Assembly: GCA_014802325.1 (NCBI GenBank)
Contig: JAAVCK010000002.1
Location: 62,001-126,000, forward strand
Direction: 5' to 3'
Source: Bacteroides sp.
GTDB taxonomy: Bacteria; Bacteroidota; Bacteroidia; Bacteroidales; Muribaculaceae
Length of the DNA stretch: 64,000 nt
The first letter of the stretch is position 1. Each line of letters begins with the position of its first letter. Under the pieces are notes generated by a model that was given only the letters and a program-made list of their open reading frames with translations, did not search any database and had not been told where the DNA came from. The position numbers and the translations under genes were made by a program. Positions 52,123 through 62,105 of the stretch are shown one piece after another.

Positions 52123-54513
52123 TTATCTAACCACTACGCGGCGGGCATAGTCGTCGATCACCACAATGTAGAGGCCGGCAGGGAGAGCTATGGACAGTTC
52201 ACCGTTGACCGAGCCGTTATAGTATACCACACCGTCAGTACCCACCACGGCAGCGTCGAGGGTAAGACCGGAGTAGGTCTCGATGACTAACTCATGATTT
52301 CGGCCGAAAGCATCCCAGCGGTGATAATCGAGGTCAGCTATCGACACTGTGCCGGTGTAGTTGGCTATCGAAATATCGTCGAGGCATACGCGGCCGCCCG
52401 AAGTGCGGTCAAATTTCAGGCGAACGTTGCCTGATACGTTGACAGCTGCTCGATATTCCTGATAAGAAGGCGACGTGATATTAAACTTCTTGACTTCGGT
52501 CCAATAGAGACCGCCATCGGTAGTGTAGCTGAGTGTGATTTCGCCGGGCTCGGTGTTGCTCCAGGCCTTGGCATAGAACGATACTTCGCCTGCGCCGTGC
52601 ATCTTGTCGGCAGCCATCACAAGATAGCTGTCAGAGCCGCTCTTATTAAAGCGGATGCTCTTCTCACCACTATGAGCTTCACCGGCATTGGCATTGAAAT
52701 AGATCTTCTCCAAAGTCCAGGGTGAGGCCACACCTGCTATATTGCCTGTATAATAGCTTTTGGCTTGATCATTGTCACACTCGAAAGTCTCGACAAATTC
52801 GGGAGTAGAGGCGGCAATACCGTTGATTTCGGTGTCGTCGTTACTATAATTTCCGGCCACGGCCTTGATCACAGAGTGATATTCGCCGCTCTCGGCTGCA
52901 TTCATGCGCAGGTAGAATCGGTCTTCATCTGGCAGGAGCGTGATGGTCGAGGTCCACGCAGCCTTATCGGTCGACAACTCGAATGGCTCCGATACGGTAA
53001 GCGTGATGTCGCCGTCGATATTTTCGGTTTCGATCATAAGCTCGGCGGCATCGGAGGGCACACCCGGCTCGGTAGAGAAATACAAGTCACCGTCGTAGAG
53101 GAATCCGATCCAGGGCACGAGAGCTCCGGTGGTGACGGTCATAGTGCGGCTGTCCATCGTCGACGAGCTGATGCGGTAGCTGTAAGTGGTCTCAGGCAGA
53201 AGGTCGGCCACGGTATAGCGTTCGAGCGAAGCATTTACAGTGGTGGGATATCCGAGTACCGAGCCGCCGTTTTCGGTCACGTCGATGATATATTTAGCTG
53301 AAGCCTCGTCGATATTCACCCATGTGAATGTGAATGACTCGCTGGTGATCTGAGTAGGTTCGCTCACCGGTATACCATCAACGCCTTCGCCGCTGAGAGT
53401 GACAGTGGCGGTGGCTGTGCCCGACTTAATGGTGAGTGTGCCGGTGGCCTTCGAGACCGAAACCGGCGAGAAGCTGACGGTAAGCGACACTCCGGAGTTG
53501 ACGTCAGAGGCCGAGAGAGAGCTTACTGCACAAGAGAAACCTGCGCCGTTAACGCTTACCGAAGCCGGCGACGACAGGTTGGCACCCTTGACTGTGATAT
53601 ATCGGCTCACAGGGTGACCTATAGCCGCATAGCCGAAGTCGATCACGGTACCGTTGACGGGTTGCGATAGCGTGGCTTCAGCCGAACCGCTTGTTGACCA
53701 TGCCACGGTCTTTTTGTCGCCCCAGATATGCTCGGCCAGGTCGGGATAGTCGATAAAAGGATTTCGGTTGTGCTGATTATTATACACTACTTCGTTGCGC
53801 GCTATCTCTTTTTCGCTCACCGGATCCTGACGGTGCCACTTCAGAAGCAGATTGACAGCCCAGGTGGTAAACGCCGGGTAGCTGTTGCCGGCAAGCATGT
53901 CGCTGCTCCACGACGAAATGCGGTCGTTGTAGCAGGCGGCCATGTAGAAATACGAGCGTGCGAAGTCGCCTTTATATTCATCATCCGGTTCAAACACGGT
54001 GCCGCTGTATCCTGCGAAAGTGCTCTTACCGAGCTTACCGAGCGCCTGCACGCCGCCATGTGAGGGAAGCGTGGTGCCCGAGGCGCATTCGCCGTAGGGA
54101 TTATTGCCGCGCTGGCCGTTGACCTTACCGTCGGTGGGATAAAGATGGAAAGCGTCGCTATACATAGGCGAAGCATCGTTAAACCAGCTTTTCGGCATGG
54201 AATGTTCACGATTGTAGCAGTCGCCCACATACGAGTAGTTGCCGCAAGTCTCGCCGGTGTTCCACTCTTTGGTGGAATACATATCCCAGATCTTGCCATT
54301 GGCCTTCACGTCCGACGTCTTGTAAAGATCGAGCAGCCCCTTGTAGCTGATAGTGGTGTGCGATGAGATTTTCTGGTTGAGCGCCGTAAGCAGAGCGGCG
54401 CCCGATTTGTTTTCACATGAACTGTAGTAACCGCTCGGCACTGCTGCCTCGGCGGTGGTGGCCGACCCGCACCAAAGTGCGCAGACAGCCATGGTAAGAG
54501 ATCGTATTTTCAT
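52123..54513 (-). CDS. Secreted endonuclease I-family nuclease with C-terminal beta-sandwich domains
   Basis: 796 residues with a signal peptide ending near AEA (23). The endonuclease I (NucM/EndA) domain covers about 25-270: NREHSMPKSWF (from residue 101, His104 catalytic), DAFHLYPTDGKVNGQRGN, then NPFIDYPDLAEHIWG. Later parts: an Ig-like domain (about 285-385), a fibronectin III-like domain (ESFTFTWVNIDEASAKYIIDV), a third beta domain (to about 540), a jelly-roll-like CBM region (GEVSFYAKAW), and a C-terminal ALPAGLYIVVIDDYARRVVVR-like sorting domain. It probably degrades extracellular DNA or RNA for nutrients. A minus-strand -7 box TAACTTTG is at 54563-54556. Confidence 0.85.
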   Translation of the reverse strand: MKIRSLTMAVCALWCGSATTAEAAVPSGYYSSCENKSGAALLTALNQKISSHTTISYKGLLDLYKTSDVKANGKIWDMYSTKEWNTGETCGNYSYVGDCYNREHSMPKSWFNDASPMYSDAFHLYPTDGKVNGQRGNNPYGECASGTTLPSHGGVQALGKLGKSTFAGYSGTVFEPDDEYKGDFARSYFYMAACYNDRISSWSSDMLAGNSYPAFTTWAVNLLLKWHRQDPVSEKEIARNEVVYNNQHNRNPFIDYPDLAEHIWGDKKTVAWSTSGSAEATLSQPVNGTVIDFGYAAIGHPVSRYITVKGANLSSPASVSVNGAGFSCAVSSLSASDVNSGVSLTVSFSPVSVSKATGTLTIKSGTATATVTLSGEGVDGIPVSEPTQITSESFTFTWVNIDEASAKYIIDVTENGGSVLGYPTTVNASLERYTVADLLPETTYSYRISSSTMDSRTMTVTTGALVPWIGFLYDGDLYFSTEPGVPSDAAELMIETENIDGDITLTVSEPFELSTDKAAWTSTITLLPDEDRFYLRMNAAESGEYHSVIKAVAGNYSNDDTEINGIAASTPEFVETFECDNDQAKSYYTGNIAGVASPWTLEKIYFNANAGEAHSGEKSIRFNKSGSDSYLVMAADKMHGAGEVSFYAKAWSNTEPGEITLSYTTDGGLYWTEVKKFNITSPSYQEYRAAVNVSGNVRLKFDRTSGGRVCLDDISIANYTGTVSIADLDYHRWDAFGRNHELVIETYSGLTLDAAVVGTDGVVYYNGSVNGELSIALPAGLYIVVIDDYARRVVVR

Positions 54514-54555
54514 TGCTTATGATTGATTCGTATATGGTATTTTCACTCGGAAAGG

Positions 54556-54563
54556 CAAAGTTA
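54556..54563 (-). promoter_or_regulatory. -7 box of the nuclease promoter
   Basis: Minus strand TAACTTTG fits TAnnTTTG, 43 bases before the ATG at 54513. It diverges from the glucokinase promoter. Confidence 0.45.
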
Positions 54564-54649
54564 GCAATTTTTTTACCTCACGGGGATAGATTTTTAGATT
54601 TTTTAATTGCTTTTTTAAATCTCGCGAGGACAATGTCATGTTAAATTAC

Positions 54650-54657
54650 TAACTTTG
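54650..54657 (+). promoter_or_regulatory. -7 box of the glucokinase promoter
   Basis: TAACTTTG fits TAnnTTTG, 37 bases before the ATG at 54694. Confidence 0.45.
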
Positions 54658-54693
54658 TAAATCTTCTTATCGGAAATCATATCAACTTAAATT

Positions 54694-55719
54694 ATGACAG
54701 TCATGAATAAACCCTACGTAGTGGGTATCGACATAGGCGGTACCAACACTGTATTCGGCATCGTGGACGCCCGCGGTGTCGTAATAGCCAGCTCCTCGAT
54801 CAAGACCCAGCAGTATGCCGACGTCAATGACTATATCGACGAGCTCTACAAAGCCATAATGCGTCTGCTCGAAGCCCACAACGCAGTCGACAAGATCCAC
54901 GGTATAGGTATTGGCGCTCCTAATGCCAACTACTATACAGGCATGATAGAGCGACTGGTCAATATCCCCTGGCCCACTCCCCTGCCCCTGGCCAAGATGG
55001 TGAGCGACAAGTTCGGTATCCCGGTAGCCATCACCAACGACGCCAATGCCGCCGCCATAGGCGAGATGACCTACGGCGCTGCCCGCGGATTGAAAAACTT
55101 TATCATGATCACCCTCGGTACCGGCGTAGGTTCGGGTATAGTGATCAACGGTCAGGTGGTATATGGTCACGACGGCTTCGCCGGTGAGCTTGGCCACGTA
55201 ATCATGAAGCGCAACAACGGTCGACTCTGCGGCTGCGGACGCACCGGCTGCCTCGAAGCCTACTGCTCGGCATCGGGTGTGGCACGCACCGCCCGCGAGT
55301 TTCTTGAGATTCGCAACGACGACTCCAAGCTCCGCGACATACCTCTGGACCAGATCACCTCAAAGGACGTATACGATGCCGCTATAGCGGGCGATCCGCT
55401 TGCCAAAGAGATATTCCAGTTTACCGGTAATATGCTCGGCGAGGCTTTTGCTGACTTCACCGTATTCTCATCGCCCGAGGCTATAATACTTTTCGGAGGT
55501 CTCGCCAAGAGCGGCGAACTGCTCATGAAGCCTATCCGCGAGTCGATGGAGCGCAACATGTTCCCGGCATTCAAAGGCAAGGTTAAAATCCTGCCTTCGG
55601 AACTCAAGGAAGCCGACGCCGCCATACTCGGCGCAAGCGCTCTCGGTTGGGAAGCAAAATTTCCCGCCGCACCTGCCACTCAGGCTGCCGTAGCAGCGCC
55701 TGAAGTCAAGGCTGAATAA
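54694..55719 (+). CDS. ROK-family glucokinase
   Basis: 341 residues. The N-terminal ATP-binding motif GIDIGGTNT and the ROK signature with zinc ligands (GELGHVIM, then CGCGRTGCLEAYCS) identify a ROK sugar kinase. NDANAAAIGE contains the catalytic Asp. The sequence is very close to the general glucokinase of Bacteroides, which feeds glucose into glycolysis. An alternative start is Met4 (54703). The C-terminal about 20 residues are an Ala/Pro-rich tail. It is a single gene between a divergent nuclease gene and a strong hairpin. Confidence 0.88.
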   Translation: MTVMNKPYVVGIDIGGTNTVFGIVDARGVVIASSSIKTQQYADVNDYIDELYKAIMRLLEAHNAVDKIHGIGIGAPNANYYTGMIERLVNIPWPTPLPLAKMVSDKFGIPVAITNDANAAAIGEMTYGAARGLKNFIMITLGTGVGSGIVINGQVVYGHDGFAGELGHVIMKRNNGRLCGCGRTGCLEAYCSASGVARTAREFLEIRNDDSKLRDIPLDQITSKDVYDAAIAGDPLAKEIFQFTGNMLGEAFADFTVFSSPEAIILFGGLAKSGELLMKPIRESMERNMFPAFKGKVKILPSELKEADAAILGASALGWEAKFPAAPATQAAVAAPEVKAE

Positions 55720-55742
55720 TATATTCCACACCACTACAGTAT

Positions 55743-55781
55743 TGAGGCTGTGTCGTAAACTGCTGTTACGCCACAGCCTCA
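55743..55781 (+). terminator. Hairpin terminator after the glucokinase gene
   Basis: Arms TGAGGCTGTG (55743-55752) and CACAGCCTCA (55772-55781) continue inward after one mismatch with CGTAA/TTACG, leaving a 7-base loop. The T run (GATTTTTTG) comes about 17 bases later, so termination may be less sharp. The stem is symmetrical and could work for both strands. Confidence 0.6.
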
Positions 55782-55956
55782 GCTATGTAAAAGAGTGATT
55801 TTTTGATTCATAATTTATGATTCATGATTCATGTTTTTTTGATGGACCTGTAGTGACGCTCACCGGTGAGCGGCCGGCGGTAGATGGTGCGCGACTGCTA
55901 CGATAAAGTTACATATCTACTGACCCTATACTTCCCGGCCTACAGCTGCTATAACC
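55782..55956. other. Intergenic stretch with short direct repeats and a 14-base palindrome
   Basis: TGATTCA occurs three times between 55804 and 55831, and GCTCACCGGTGAGC (55858-55871) is a perfect palindrome. No gene is seen. It lies between the glucokinase hairpin and the terminator of the pilus operon. Confidence 0.5.
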
Positions 55957-55986
55957 AAAAGCCGGCCAGCATCACTGCTGACCGGC
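55957..55986 (-). terminator. Terminator of the fimbrial operon
   Basis: On the minus strand, AGCCGGTCAGCA (55986-55975) pairs with TGCTGGCCGGCT (55971-55960), with one mismatch or GU pair, a GTGA loop and a following TTT. It lies 30 bases after the stop of the last pilus gene. Confidence 0.75.
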
Positions 55987-56015
55987 TCGAATAGAGGATA
56001 TAGAGTGTGTTTTTC

Positions 56016-58676
56016 TTAGTCAACACGATAGAACGCACGGATGCGGAGGGCGCGCCCCGTACGGGGCACGTAACCGGCCTCACCCGACGAACTCGGCACA
56101 TAATCAACGGTATTTCCGCTGATTACCACTCCTGTGGCTCGCGCATTGTAATTACTACTCTGTGCAGCCGCAGCCGACCAATAAAGATTGTCGTGAAAAT
56201 CATCAAACAAATCGTAGTATGTGGTCATTCCAAGCTCAAGCTCTCGTATACCCGGCATATACCAGCCAGTCGCTGTCTGCACACCTGTCACTATGCCTAA
56301 GAAAGTATTCTCAACATAAGTCACGTGAGCAGATCCGTCGGCATTACGCTTATTCTTTCCATAACAATAATGAAATGCCGAAGCAGGAGCCTGATCATTG
56401 AATAATTTTACAGTCGTGATATCAGATCCGCTGTTATCAATAGCCCATCTTGTCATTCTGAACGCAGCGTCGCGCGTATATATCTGATATGAGCTTCCTC
56501 CTGAAGCATTGTTGGGGACGTTAGTTCCGTTAAGACCCCAATACAGTCCTTCGTAGAATTCACCCGGCTGCTCGTGGCGGTCAAGAGGGTCATTGTGTTC
56601 GAGATACTCTTCGTAATACTCCATCCAAGTGTCTTCAACCGTGCCGCTGCGATGTTGTCCCGACACCTTGAGCAGAGCGGCCTGATCGATGTCGAGTGTA
56701 CGGCTGTGATGCTCGATAGTGCCGTCGGATCGGCGCACATCGTAGGCGATATTGACGGTGGCGGTGCGGGTGCCGTAGTTTGCGTCGTCATTTGACTGCG
56801 GCACATTCTCGTCGATATAGAAGTAGATGCGCGAGCGGTTGCCCGTGGCGGCAGGTACGTGCATCACGTAATTATCGCTGAGTTCGTCAAGGAGATCATA
56901 CGTAAAGTAAGTTCTTGCCCCGGTACCGGGCGCATAAGCCACACCGCTGATACCGGCCTTCATATCATCAGCCGACACGAGTTCCATTCTTATCCAGCTG
57001 TCGTTGATATGGTCGGCTATTTCAAACGATATATCGCCCTCTATCGTGGCATCGTCGGTATTGCTGATCCATATATCCATAGGCAGGGCTGTGGCGTGGG
57101 CGTCGACAAGGCGCTCGTTGACTATCGAGAGATAGAGGGGGTTGTCGCTCACCACATTCACGCGTCCGTCAAAAGTATACACGCGGTCAGACGAGTTGCG
57201 CACGTAGTCAAGTCCACGTATCACGATATTGTTGTTGTACTGATGGTTGCGCTTCACCTTGAAGTTGCGGTAGTTGGCCTCGGGGTCAGAAGTGATACCA
57301 GCCATGTCGCCCGAAGTATCACCGCCGATATAGATGGTAAACTGAGCCTTATACGTGATATTCTGGTCAGTGGTATATTCGCCTTTCAGTATGAGAGCCG
57401 AGGCGCAGTTTTCGTAGGCTATGGTGGGTTTCCAGCGTTGCAGATTGTCTGATTCGCTGATACCGCTCGGGCGGTTGAACACAAACGAGTCGCCCGACTG
57501 AGTGAATGCGTCTGTATCATCAAGCTCACCGTTAGGGCGCTTGGCATCGTAGTTGGGAAGATTGATATTCTCGAATGTGTAGTAAGAGAATACCACCGGC
57601 TCCGAGTCCTTATTGATGGTGACGGGCAGACCGGAAGTGGTGGTGTACTCGTGCACGCCCTGATTGAAATCTTTGTCGGCAGGGTTAAATTCGCGATCCT
57701 CGGGGCATGTCGTATCGTCGTTGTGATACATCGGTGCGTCGGTTACATTGTAAGTGGCGGCATAGTCGGCAAACGATTCCGGCTTGTGGGCCGACTGACC
57801 TTCTTTCAGCTCTCCGTCGGGCATAAAGAAAGGCACGGCCACCGGCATGTTTCTCACACCGTATTCCGTAATCCTGAGTATGGGGAAATCGCCGGCTACC
57901 TGCGTGGGTTCGAGCTTTACCGAAACATTGACTTTAGCCATCAGTGCACGCAGATTCACTATGTATTGCTCATCGGCAGGCTTGGCGGAAAGGTCCACGT
58001 TTTTCAGTTCACCTATCATGGGCATACCTGACGAGGGAAGGCGCGAAATATCATTGGCCGCGCCGCGATCCATGCGCACGTGGGGAAAGTAGACCCAGTC
58101 ATAGAGATCCTGTACATTGGTGATCATGTAGCGTTCACCGGTAGCCTCGCGTCCCTTGCGGCGAATCTCGCCATTGGGGCTGTAGGTGGTGCAGAACATG
58201 TTAGCATCATCTTCAGCCGACTCGGCTGCGTCGGTAGCATGAATGTTGGCTATCGCCACGATGTGAACTTTGCGGTCCTGCTCGGTGCTTCCGAATATAT
58301 TGTCGATACCCTCGCCGGTAGGCACCTTAAGAAGCGACATGCTCGTCACCTTCTGATAAGCGGGGAAGTTGGCGTAGGAATTGGATGTAAGCAGATCGCC
58401 CGACTCCTGATCGAAGAAAAACACATGGAGCGTCTTTATCTCCTTTTCCTCCGAAGTCTTTGACAGATCGGCACGCGAGGCATAGTTATTGACACCCTTA
58501 TACACCTCCACCATCTCCGTGCATCGAAACGCTATGCTGCCTGGTTCGCCGTCGATGACGGGATCGGTAATCAGTGCTTCGTCGGCACACGACACGGCCA
58601 CAGCCGCCATCATGCAGCTTGCGGCCATCGAGAGCAGTCGGCCCACGCGGGTGAAATTGATATATTTCATAGTCAT
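56016..58676 (-). CDS. Large fimbrial subunit, probable tip or shaft-end lipoprotein (DUF4906-like)
   Basis: 886 residues with lipobox AVSC (Cys30). A fimbrillin-like N-terminal part (EIKTLHVFFFDQESGDLL, VHIVAIANIHA, NLRALMAKVNVSVKL) is followed by several beta domains. The C-terminal region ends GWYMPGIRELELGMTTYY ... DNLYWSAA ... RALRIRAFYRVD. Large, late genes of type V pilus operons in Bacteroidales usually encode tip adhesins or accessory subunits and often carry DUF4906. It is the last gene of a six-gene minus-strand operon, with a terminator after it. Ligand unknown. Confidence 0.75.
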   Translation of the reverse strand: MTMKYINFTRVGRLLSMAASCMMAAVAVSCADEALITDPVIDGEPGSIAFRCTEMVEVYKGVNNYASRADLSKTSEEKEIKTLHVFFFDQESGDLLTSNSYANFPAYQKVTSMSLLKVPTGEGIDNIFGSTEQDRKVHIVAIANIHATDAAESAEDDANMFCTTYSPNGEIRRKGREATGERYMITNVQDLYDWVYFPHVRMDRGAANDISRLPSSGMPMIGELKNVDLSAKPADEQYIVNLRALMAKVNVSVKLEPTQVAGDFPILRITEYGVRNMPVAVPFFMPDGELKEGQSAHKPESFADYAATYNVTDAPMYHNDDTTCPEDREFNPADKDFNQGVHEYTTTSGLPVTINKDSEPVVFSYYTFENINLPNYDAKRPNGELDDTDAFTQSGDSFVFNRPSGISESDNLQRWKPTIAYENCASALILKGEYTTDQNITYKAQFTIYIGGDTSGDMAGITSDPEANYRNFKVKRNHQYNNNIVIRGLDYVRNSSDRVYTFDGRVNVVSDNPLYLSIVNERLVDAHATALPMDIWISNTDDATIEGDISFEIADHINDSWIRMELVSADDMKAGISGVAYAPGTGARTYFTYDLLDELSDNYVMHVPAATGNRSRIYFYIDENVPQSNDDANYGTRTATVNIAYDVRRSDGTIEHHSRTLDIDQAALLKVSGQHRSGTVEDTWMEYYEEYLEHNDPLDRHEQPGEFYEGLYWGLNGTNVPNNASGGSSYQIYTRDAAFRMTRWAIDNSGSDITTVKLFNDQAPASAFHYCYGKNKRNADGSAHVTYVENTFLGIVTGVQTATGWYMPGIRELELGMTTYYDLFDDFHDNLYWSAAAAQSSNYNARATGVVISGNTVDYVPSSSGEAGYVPRTGRALRIRAFYRVD

Positions 58677-58688
58677 AGTGCAGTATTA

Positions 58689-59849
58689 TTATTTTATATC
58701 GACTTCAGTGTCGGAGCCGTTGCCCCACTGAGTATCATTGTTGGCCTGGAACATTACCACAAACTGGTCGCCCACGAAATTGAAGTGAGCCGTGTGGAGA
58801 GAGTTTTCCTGCGGTATATAGTTGAGCTCGAAGTTGTTGAGCGTATAAGTCTGTTCGTTACCGCCTATCGAGTATTCGATGGTAATGGTCTTTCTGTTAC
58901 CAAGCACGAGTTCCTTGTCGTGAGCATCATCGGTGCTCAATACAGGGTGACGGTTGGGTAGCAGGAGCAGCGTGACGGGATGCGTAGTTGTGCCCATCAG
59001 ATCGGCTGCGCCGGCTATAATGGTCTGAGGTGAATCAAGCAGAGTAAACACGCCTGAATATGTCCCGTCTGTCACCGTGAAGTCGGGATCGTCAGATGAA
59101 AAGTCCACCACGGTCTGCTTGTAGAATTCACCCGAGAAAGTCACGCGTTTCACTATCAAATCCTTATCATCGGTGTGGTTATGAAACTTAAAGCGGAGAC
59201 CTATCATCATGTGGGCAAACGACATGGGTACTCGGCCATCGGCTTTCTGATGGTCAAAGCGTGCGGCTATCAGAGCATCAGGTTGAGCTGTGTAGTCGAG
59301 CGGAGTGGTGAGCGACGAGCCTTCGGCGGGGAGGGTGAAAGTGAGGCGCGGGCCGTGGGCGTCGCCCGACGTTGCGCTTGAATAGCTCATCGAGAACAGA
59401 TCGGCATCATGCACCGAAGTAGCTATGAACGTATATCGTGCCTCATCGTTTGCATTCCACTGGCGAAGCTGTATCGAAGCAGTCTTGTAGTTGGTGAAAT
59501 CACCGCTGTTGGTCACGCGCACTTTATCAAACACGTCGGGAGTGCCGGTGAAGAAGTTACACTTACGGTTCCATTCGAGCGGTGCACCCGACTGATTGAG
59601 CTGGTTGGCATTTGACACCGAACGGGGCACACAATAACCCCACACGTCAAATTCCTGCACCTCGGTAGCCAGAGTGGCACGCGAAGCGAAGTCGCCCACC
59701 GTGGCATCAGGATTGATCCACGGACGGCCAAACAGAATATACTCGTCGGCCGAAGCAGCTCCGGCGGGTTCGTCGGCCTCGGAGCATGATGTGCAGCCCA
59801 AGGCGAGTATCGCTGTGGCAGATATGTAAAAGATGCGTTGTATTTTCAT
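58689..59849 (-). CDS. Fimbrillin-family (Mfa-like) pilus subunit 3
   Basis: 386 residues with lipoprotein signal (ALGC, Cys19, or CTSC, Cys22). Typical fimbrillin features: the SRAT cut site-like stretch near residue 55 (DFASRATL), followed by a first strand EVQEFDVWGYCV, then a middle MSFAHMMIGLRFKFH and the C-terminal strand LHTAHFNFVGDQFVVMFQANNDTQWGNG. In type V pili, protease processing after such Arg residues releases a donor strand for polymerisation. It starts 12 bases upstream of the tip-like gene and 17 bases after fimbrillin 2. Confidence 0.8.
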   Translation of the reverse strand: MKIQRIFYISATAILALGCTSCSEADEPAGAASADEYILFGRPWINPDATVGDFASRATLATEVQEFDVWGYCVPRSVSNANQLNQSGAPLEWNRKCNFFTGTPDVFDKVRVTNSGDFTNYKTASIQLRQWNANDEARYTFIATSVHDADLFSMSYSSATSGDAHGPRLTFTLPAEGSSLTTPLDYTAQPDALIAARFDHQKADGRVPMSFAHMMIGLRFKFHNHTDDKDLIVKRVTFSGEFYKQTVVDFSSDDPDFTVTDGTYSGVFTLLDSPQTIIAGAADLMGTTTHPVTLLLLPNRHPVLSTDDAHDKELVLGNRKTITIEYSIGGNEQTYTLNNFELNYIPQENSLHTAHFNFVGDQFVVMFQANNDTQWGNGSDTEVDIK

Positions 59850-59866
59850 GCCTGGTCTAAGATATT

Positions 59867-60898
59867 TTATTTGTCGGTTATCACATAGTTACCGCCTTCG
59901 GCATCTTTCCAGTCCTCCACCGAGGGCACTGAGTAGATTACGAAAGCATTGGCGCCGAGCGAGAAGTTGTAGGTATAGGAGCGCGCCGCGTCCCACTTTC
60001 CGCCGTGATTGGCAATAGCTATAGAGTAGAGGCTTGCCGATGAGGTGATGATATTATCGGGATCAGAAGCATAATGATAAGAAATCTCTACACTCAAGTC
60101 GCTCGTCACCGACTGCGGAATGACTATGAGCGGATCGGTATCGGTAGGAAATAGTTCGAGTTTTTCGCCGGGCTGCAGCAGTATGCTCTCCACACGTTCA
60201 AAAATCGTACCCGTATTCTGGTCGTCGGTAGTCCACGTGCCCAGGATATAGTCGTCGGTCTCGGTGGCCGAGCCGAGCTGGGCAGGTTCGATCTGATATG
60301 TGGCGCGGGTCACGCCATTGACAAGAGCGAGCCTCTGTATCATCACTCCGTCTTCGGCCGCAGGGTCAACCTGGGCCACGAAGTTAAGACGCGACATGAT
60401 GTGGCTGAACTTGAATGCCACCGGCGCGGTGGTGCCCTGCGAGTAGCTGCGGCGATGGGTGGCGGTGAGCACGTCGGCGGCCTGAGTGTAGTCGGCGGGC
60501 TGAGTATATGTTAACGCTAAGCGATTGTTTTCGTAATTAAGATCGGAAAGAGTGGCCGGACACACGGCAACAAACGAGTAAGTGTAGCCCGGAAACCAAT
60601 ACTGGAGTGTCCCGTAGCTCCACGCCCCGTCGGTATACGACACCACGGTGCCGTCAAATACGCTTAATGCATTACCGAAACCGGAGGTCTTTGTCATGTC
60701 GGCATATACGACAAAGGGATTGGCGGTGAGAGAGGTGTTGGTGATAACCGAAGCACGCGACGCCTCGCGGGCCTCGAACTTCACGGCACATCCGTCGGCG
60801 GGACCGTCACCGTCGGTGGTCCCTGATGTGCAGGCGGCAAGCAGTCCGGAAGCGGCTGCGGCCATAAACATATATTTTACAGTATCAAACATCGTCAA
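59867..60898 (-). CDS. Fimbrillin-family pilus subunit 2
   Basis: 343 residues with lipobox LAAC (Cys23). CAVKFEAREASRASVITNTSL contains the expected Arg processing region (ASRAS). The core has TANPFVVYADM, AFKFSHIMSRLNFVAQV and the C-terminal YTYNFSLGANAFVIYSVPSVEDWKD, as in other Mfa-like fimbrillins. It shares the layout of the neighbouring subunits but is diverged from them. The 117-base gap before it (from fimbrillin 1) is the largest in the operon. Confidence 0.8.
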   Translation of the reverse strand: MTMFDTVKYMFMAAAASGLLAACTSGTTDGDGPADGCAVKFEAREASRASVITNTSLTANPFVVYADMTKTSGFGNALSVFDGTVVSYTDGAWSYGTLQYWFPGYTYSFVAVCPATLSDLNYENNRLALTYTQPADYTQAADVLTATHRRSYSQGTTAPVAFKFSHIMSRLNFVAQVDPAAEDGVMIQRLALVNGVTRATYQIEPAQLGSATETDDYILGTWTTDDQNTGTIFERVESILLQPGEKLELFPTDTDPLIVIPQSVTSDLSVEISYHYASDPDNIITSSASLYSIAIANHGGKWDAARSYTYNFSLGANAFVIYSVPSVEDWKDAEGGNYVITDK

Positions 60899-61015
60899 TA
60901 GAGTCTGCGAGGAGAAAGAGTGTTTGGGAGTGTGAAAGTGAAATAGAAAGACGGCGGCGCCACAAGTGCGCCCAGCGACGCCGCTGTCAGAAAAATTTGT
61001 TCCTTGAGGACGGGA

Positions 61016-62050
61016 TTAGTTAGCCGAGAAGTCCATCTTGACTTCCGAGGTATCACCTTCACCCCATCCGTCGATGCTCTGCGAAGTCTCGAATACGATG
61101 GGTTCGAGATCGGCGGCAGTACCTGAGATAGTCACATTGTAAGTGTAAGCCTTGCCAAGACCCCAGTTGGGCTTCCAAGAACCGGTGAGTGTGCGCGAGA
61201 ACATGGTGTCGTCGCCCTGCTTAACGTCGATGTCAAATACCAGACGGACGAGTGATTCGCCATATTCGTGAGGAATCACGTAGCCCGATACGGTCTCAGC
61301 CTTAAGCTCTACCGAGCCTTCCACATTGGCGTCGGCAGCTGAAGCCACGTCCTTACCGCTTACGAGAGCAAGCTCTACCTTGGTAGGATTGTTTTCGTTG
61401 GTGCTTGTGCGAGATTCGGAGGTCCACTCATCATAGGGATCATAATTACCCTTGTCGTAGATATTCTCGAAGCGCACGTTGCTGATCACTACATCGTAGC
61501 CGGGTGCAAATTCGCTGTCGAATACTACATTGATCTTACTGAGGATGTGCTTGAAAGTAAAGGCCACCTTGGCATTGCCGGTTTCTTTACCTATGATACC
61601 GTTATCGTTGGTAGCGAAGATGAGATCGTGGTGATCATGAAGGGTGTAGCCGGTGAGGCTGAGAGCGCGCTGCTCAATGGTGGTACCGGTGAGGTCAAGA
61701 CCGGCCTCGCAAGTGGATGTACCGTTTTCGCAGCTGTAGGCATAGAAGCGATAGGTAGCATCGGGTACCCAGTAACGGGTATTGGTGTAACCCCATGCAC
61801 CGTCGGCCAGAGTCACTGTTTCGCCGTCAAACACGTTGACAGGATTGTTGGTGGCATTAGCCTTGGTGTAATAACCGTACACGAAAAACTTCGTAAGGTC
61901 GTTGACGCTTGTAAACGCACGCGATTCCTTGTTTACTGCGTTTTCAAAACCGATGGCGCTCGACTGAACACCTTCCTCGATTACATCGGTCTGCGTACAG
62001 GATGCGAGTGCTACTGCGCAACCTGCCATGAAAAAGATCGATTTTTTCAT
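61016..62050 (-). CDS. Fimbrillin-family pilus subunit 1
   Basis: 344 residues with lipobox LASC (Cys18). AVNKESRAFTSVNDLTKFFVYGYY carries the likely Arg cleavage region (ESRAF). Middle motif KVAFTFKHILSKINVVFD and end GWGEGDTSEVKMDFSAN are typical for fimbrillins. It is the first and probably the major structural subunit, since it directly follows the DUF5119 gene, and its base composition and codon use look well adapted. The protein carries the usual donor strand C-terminus. Confidence 0.82.
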   Translation of the reverse strand: MKKSIFFMAGCAVALASCTQTDVIEEGVQSSAIGFENAVNKESRAFTSVNDLTKFFVYGYYTKANATNNPVNVFDGETVTLADGAWGYTNTRYWVPDATYRFYAYSCENGTSTCEAGLDLTGTTIEQRALSLTGYTLHDHHDLIFATNDNGIIGKETGNAKVAFTFKHILSKINVVFDSEFAPGYDVVISNVRFENIYDKGNYDPYDEWTSESRTSTNENNPTKVELALVSGKDVASAADANVEGSVELKAETVSGYVIPHEYGESLVRLVFDIDVKQGDDTMFSRTLTGSWKPNWGLGKAYTYNVTISGTAADLEPIVFETSQSIDGWGEGDTSEVKMDFSAN

Positions 62051-62105
62051 TGTGTGTGTTAATAAATAATTTGATGGTTAAAAAGTAGATTAATTGTTTT
62101 TCATA

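Noticed and set aside
55804-55831. TGATTCA triple repeat as a CRISPR-like or attachment element
   Set aside because: Only three short copies with irregular spacing and no integrase or cas gene nearby; more likely simple AT-rich intergenic sequence.
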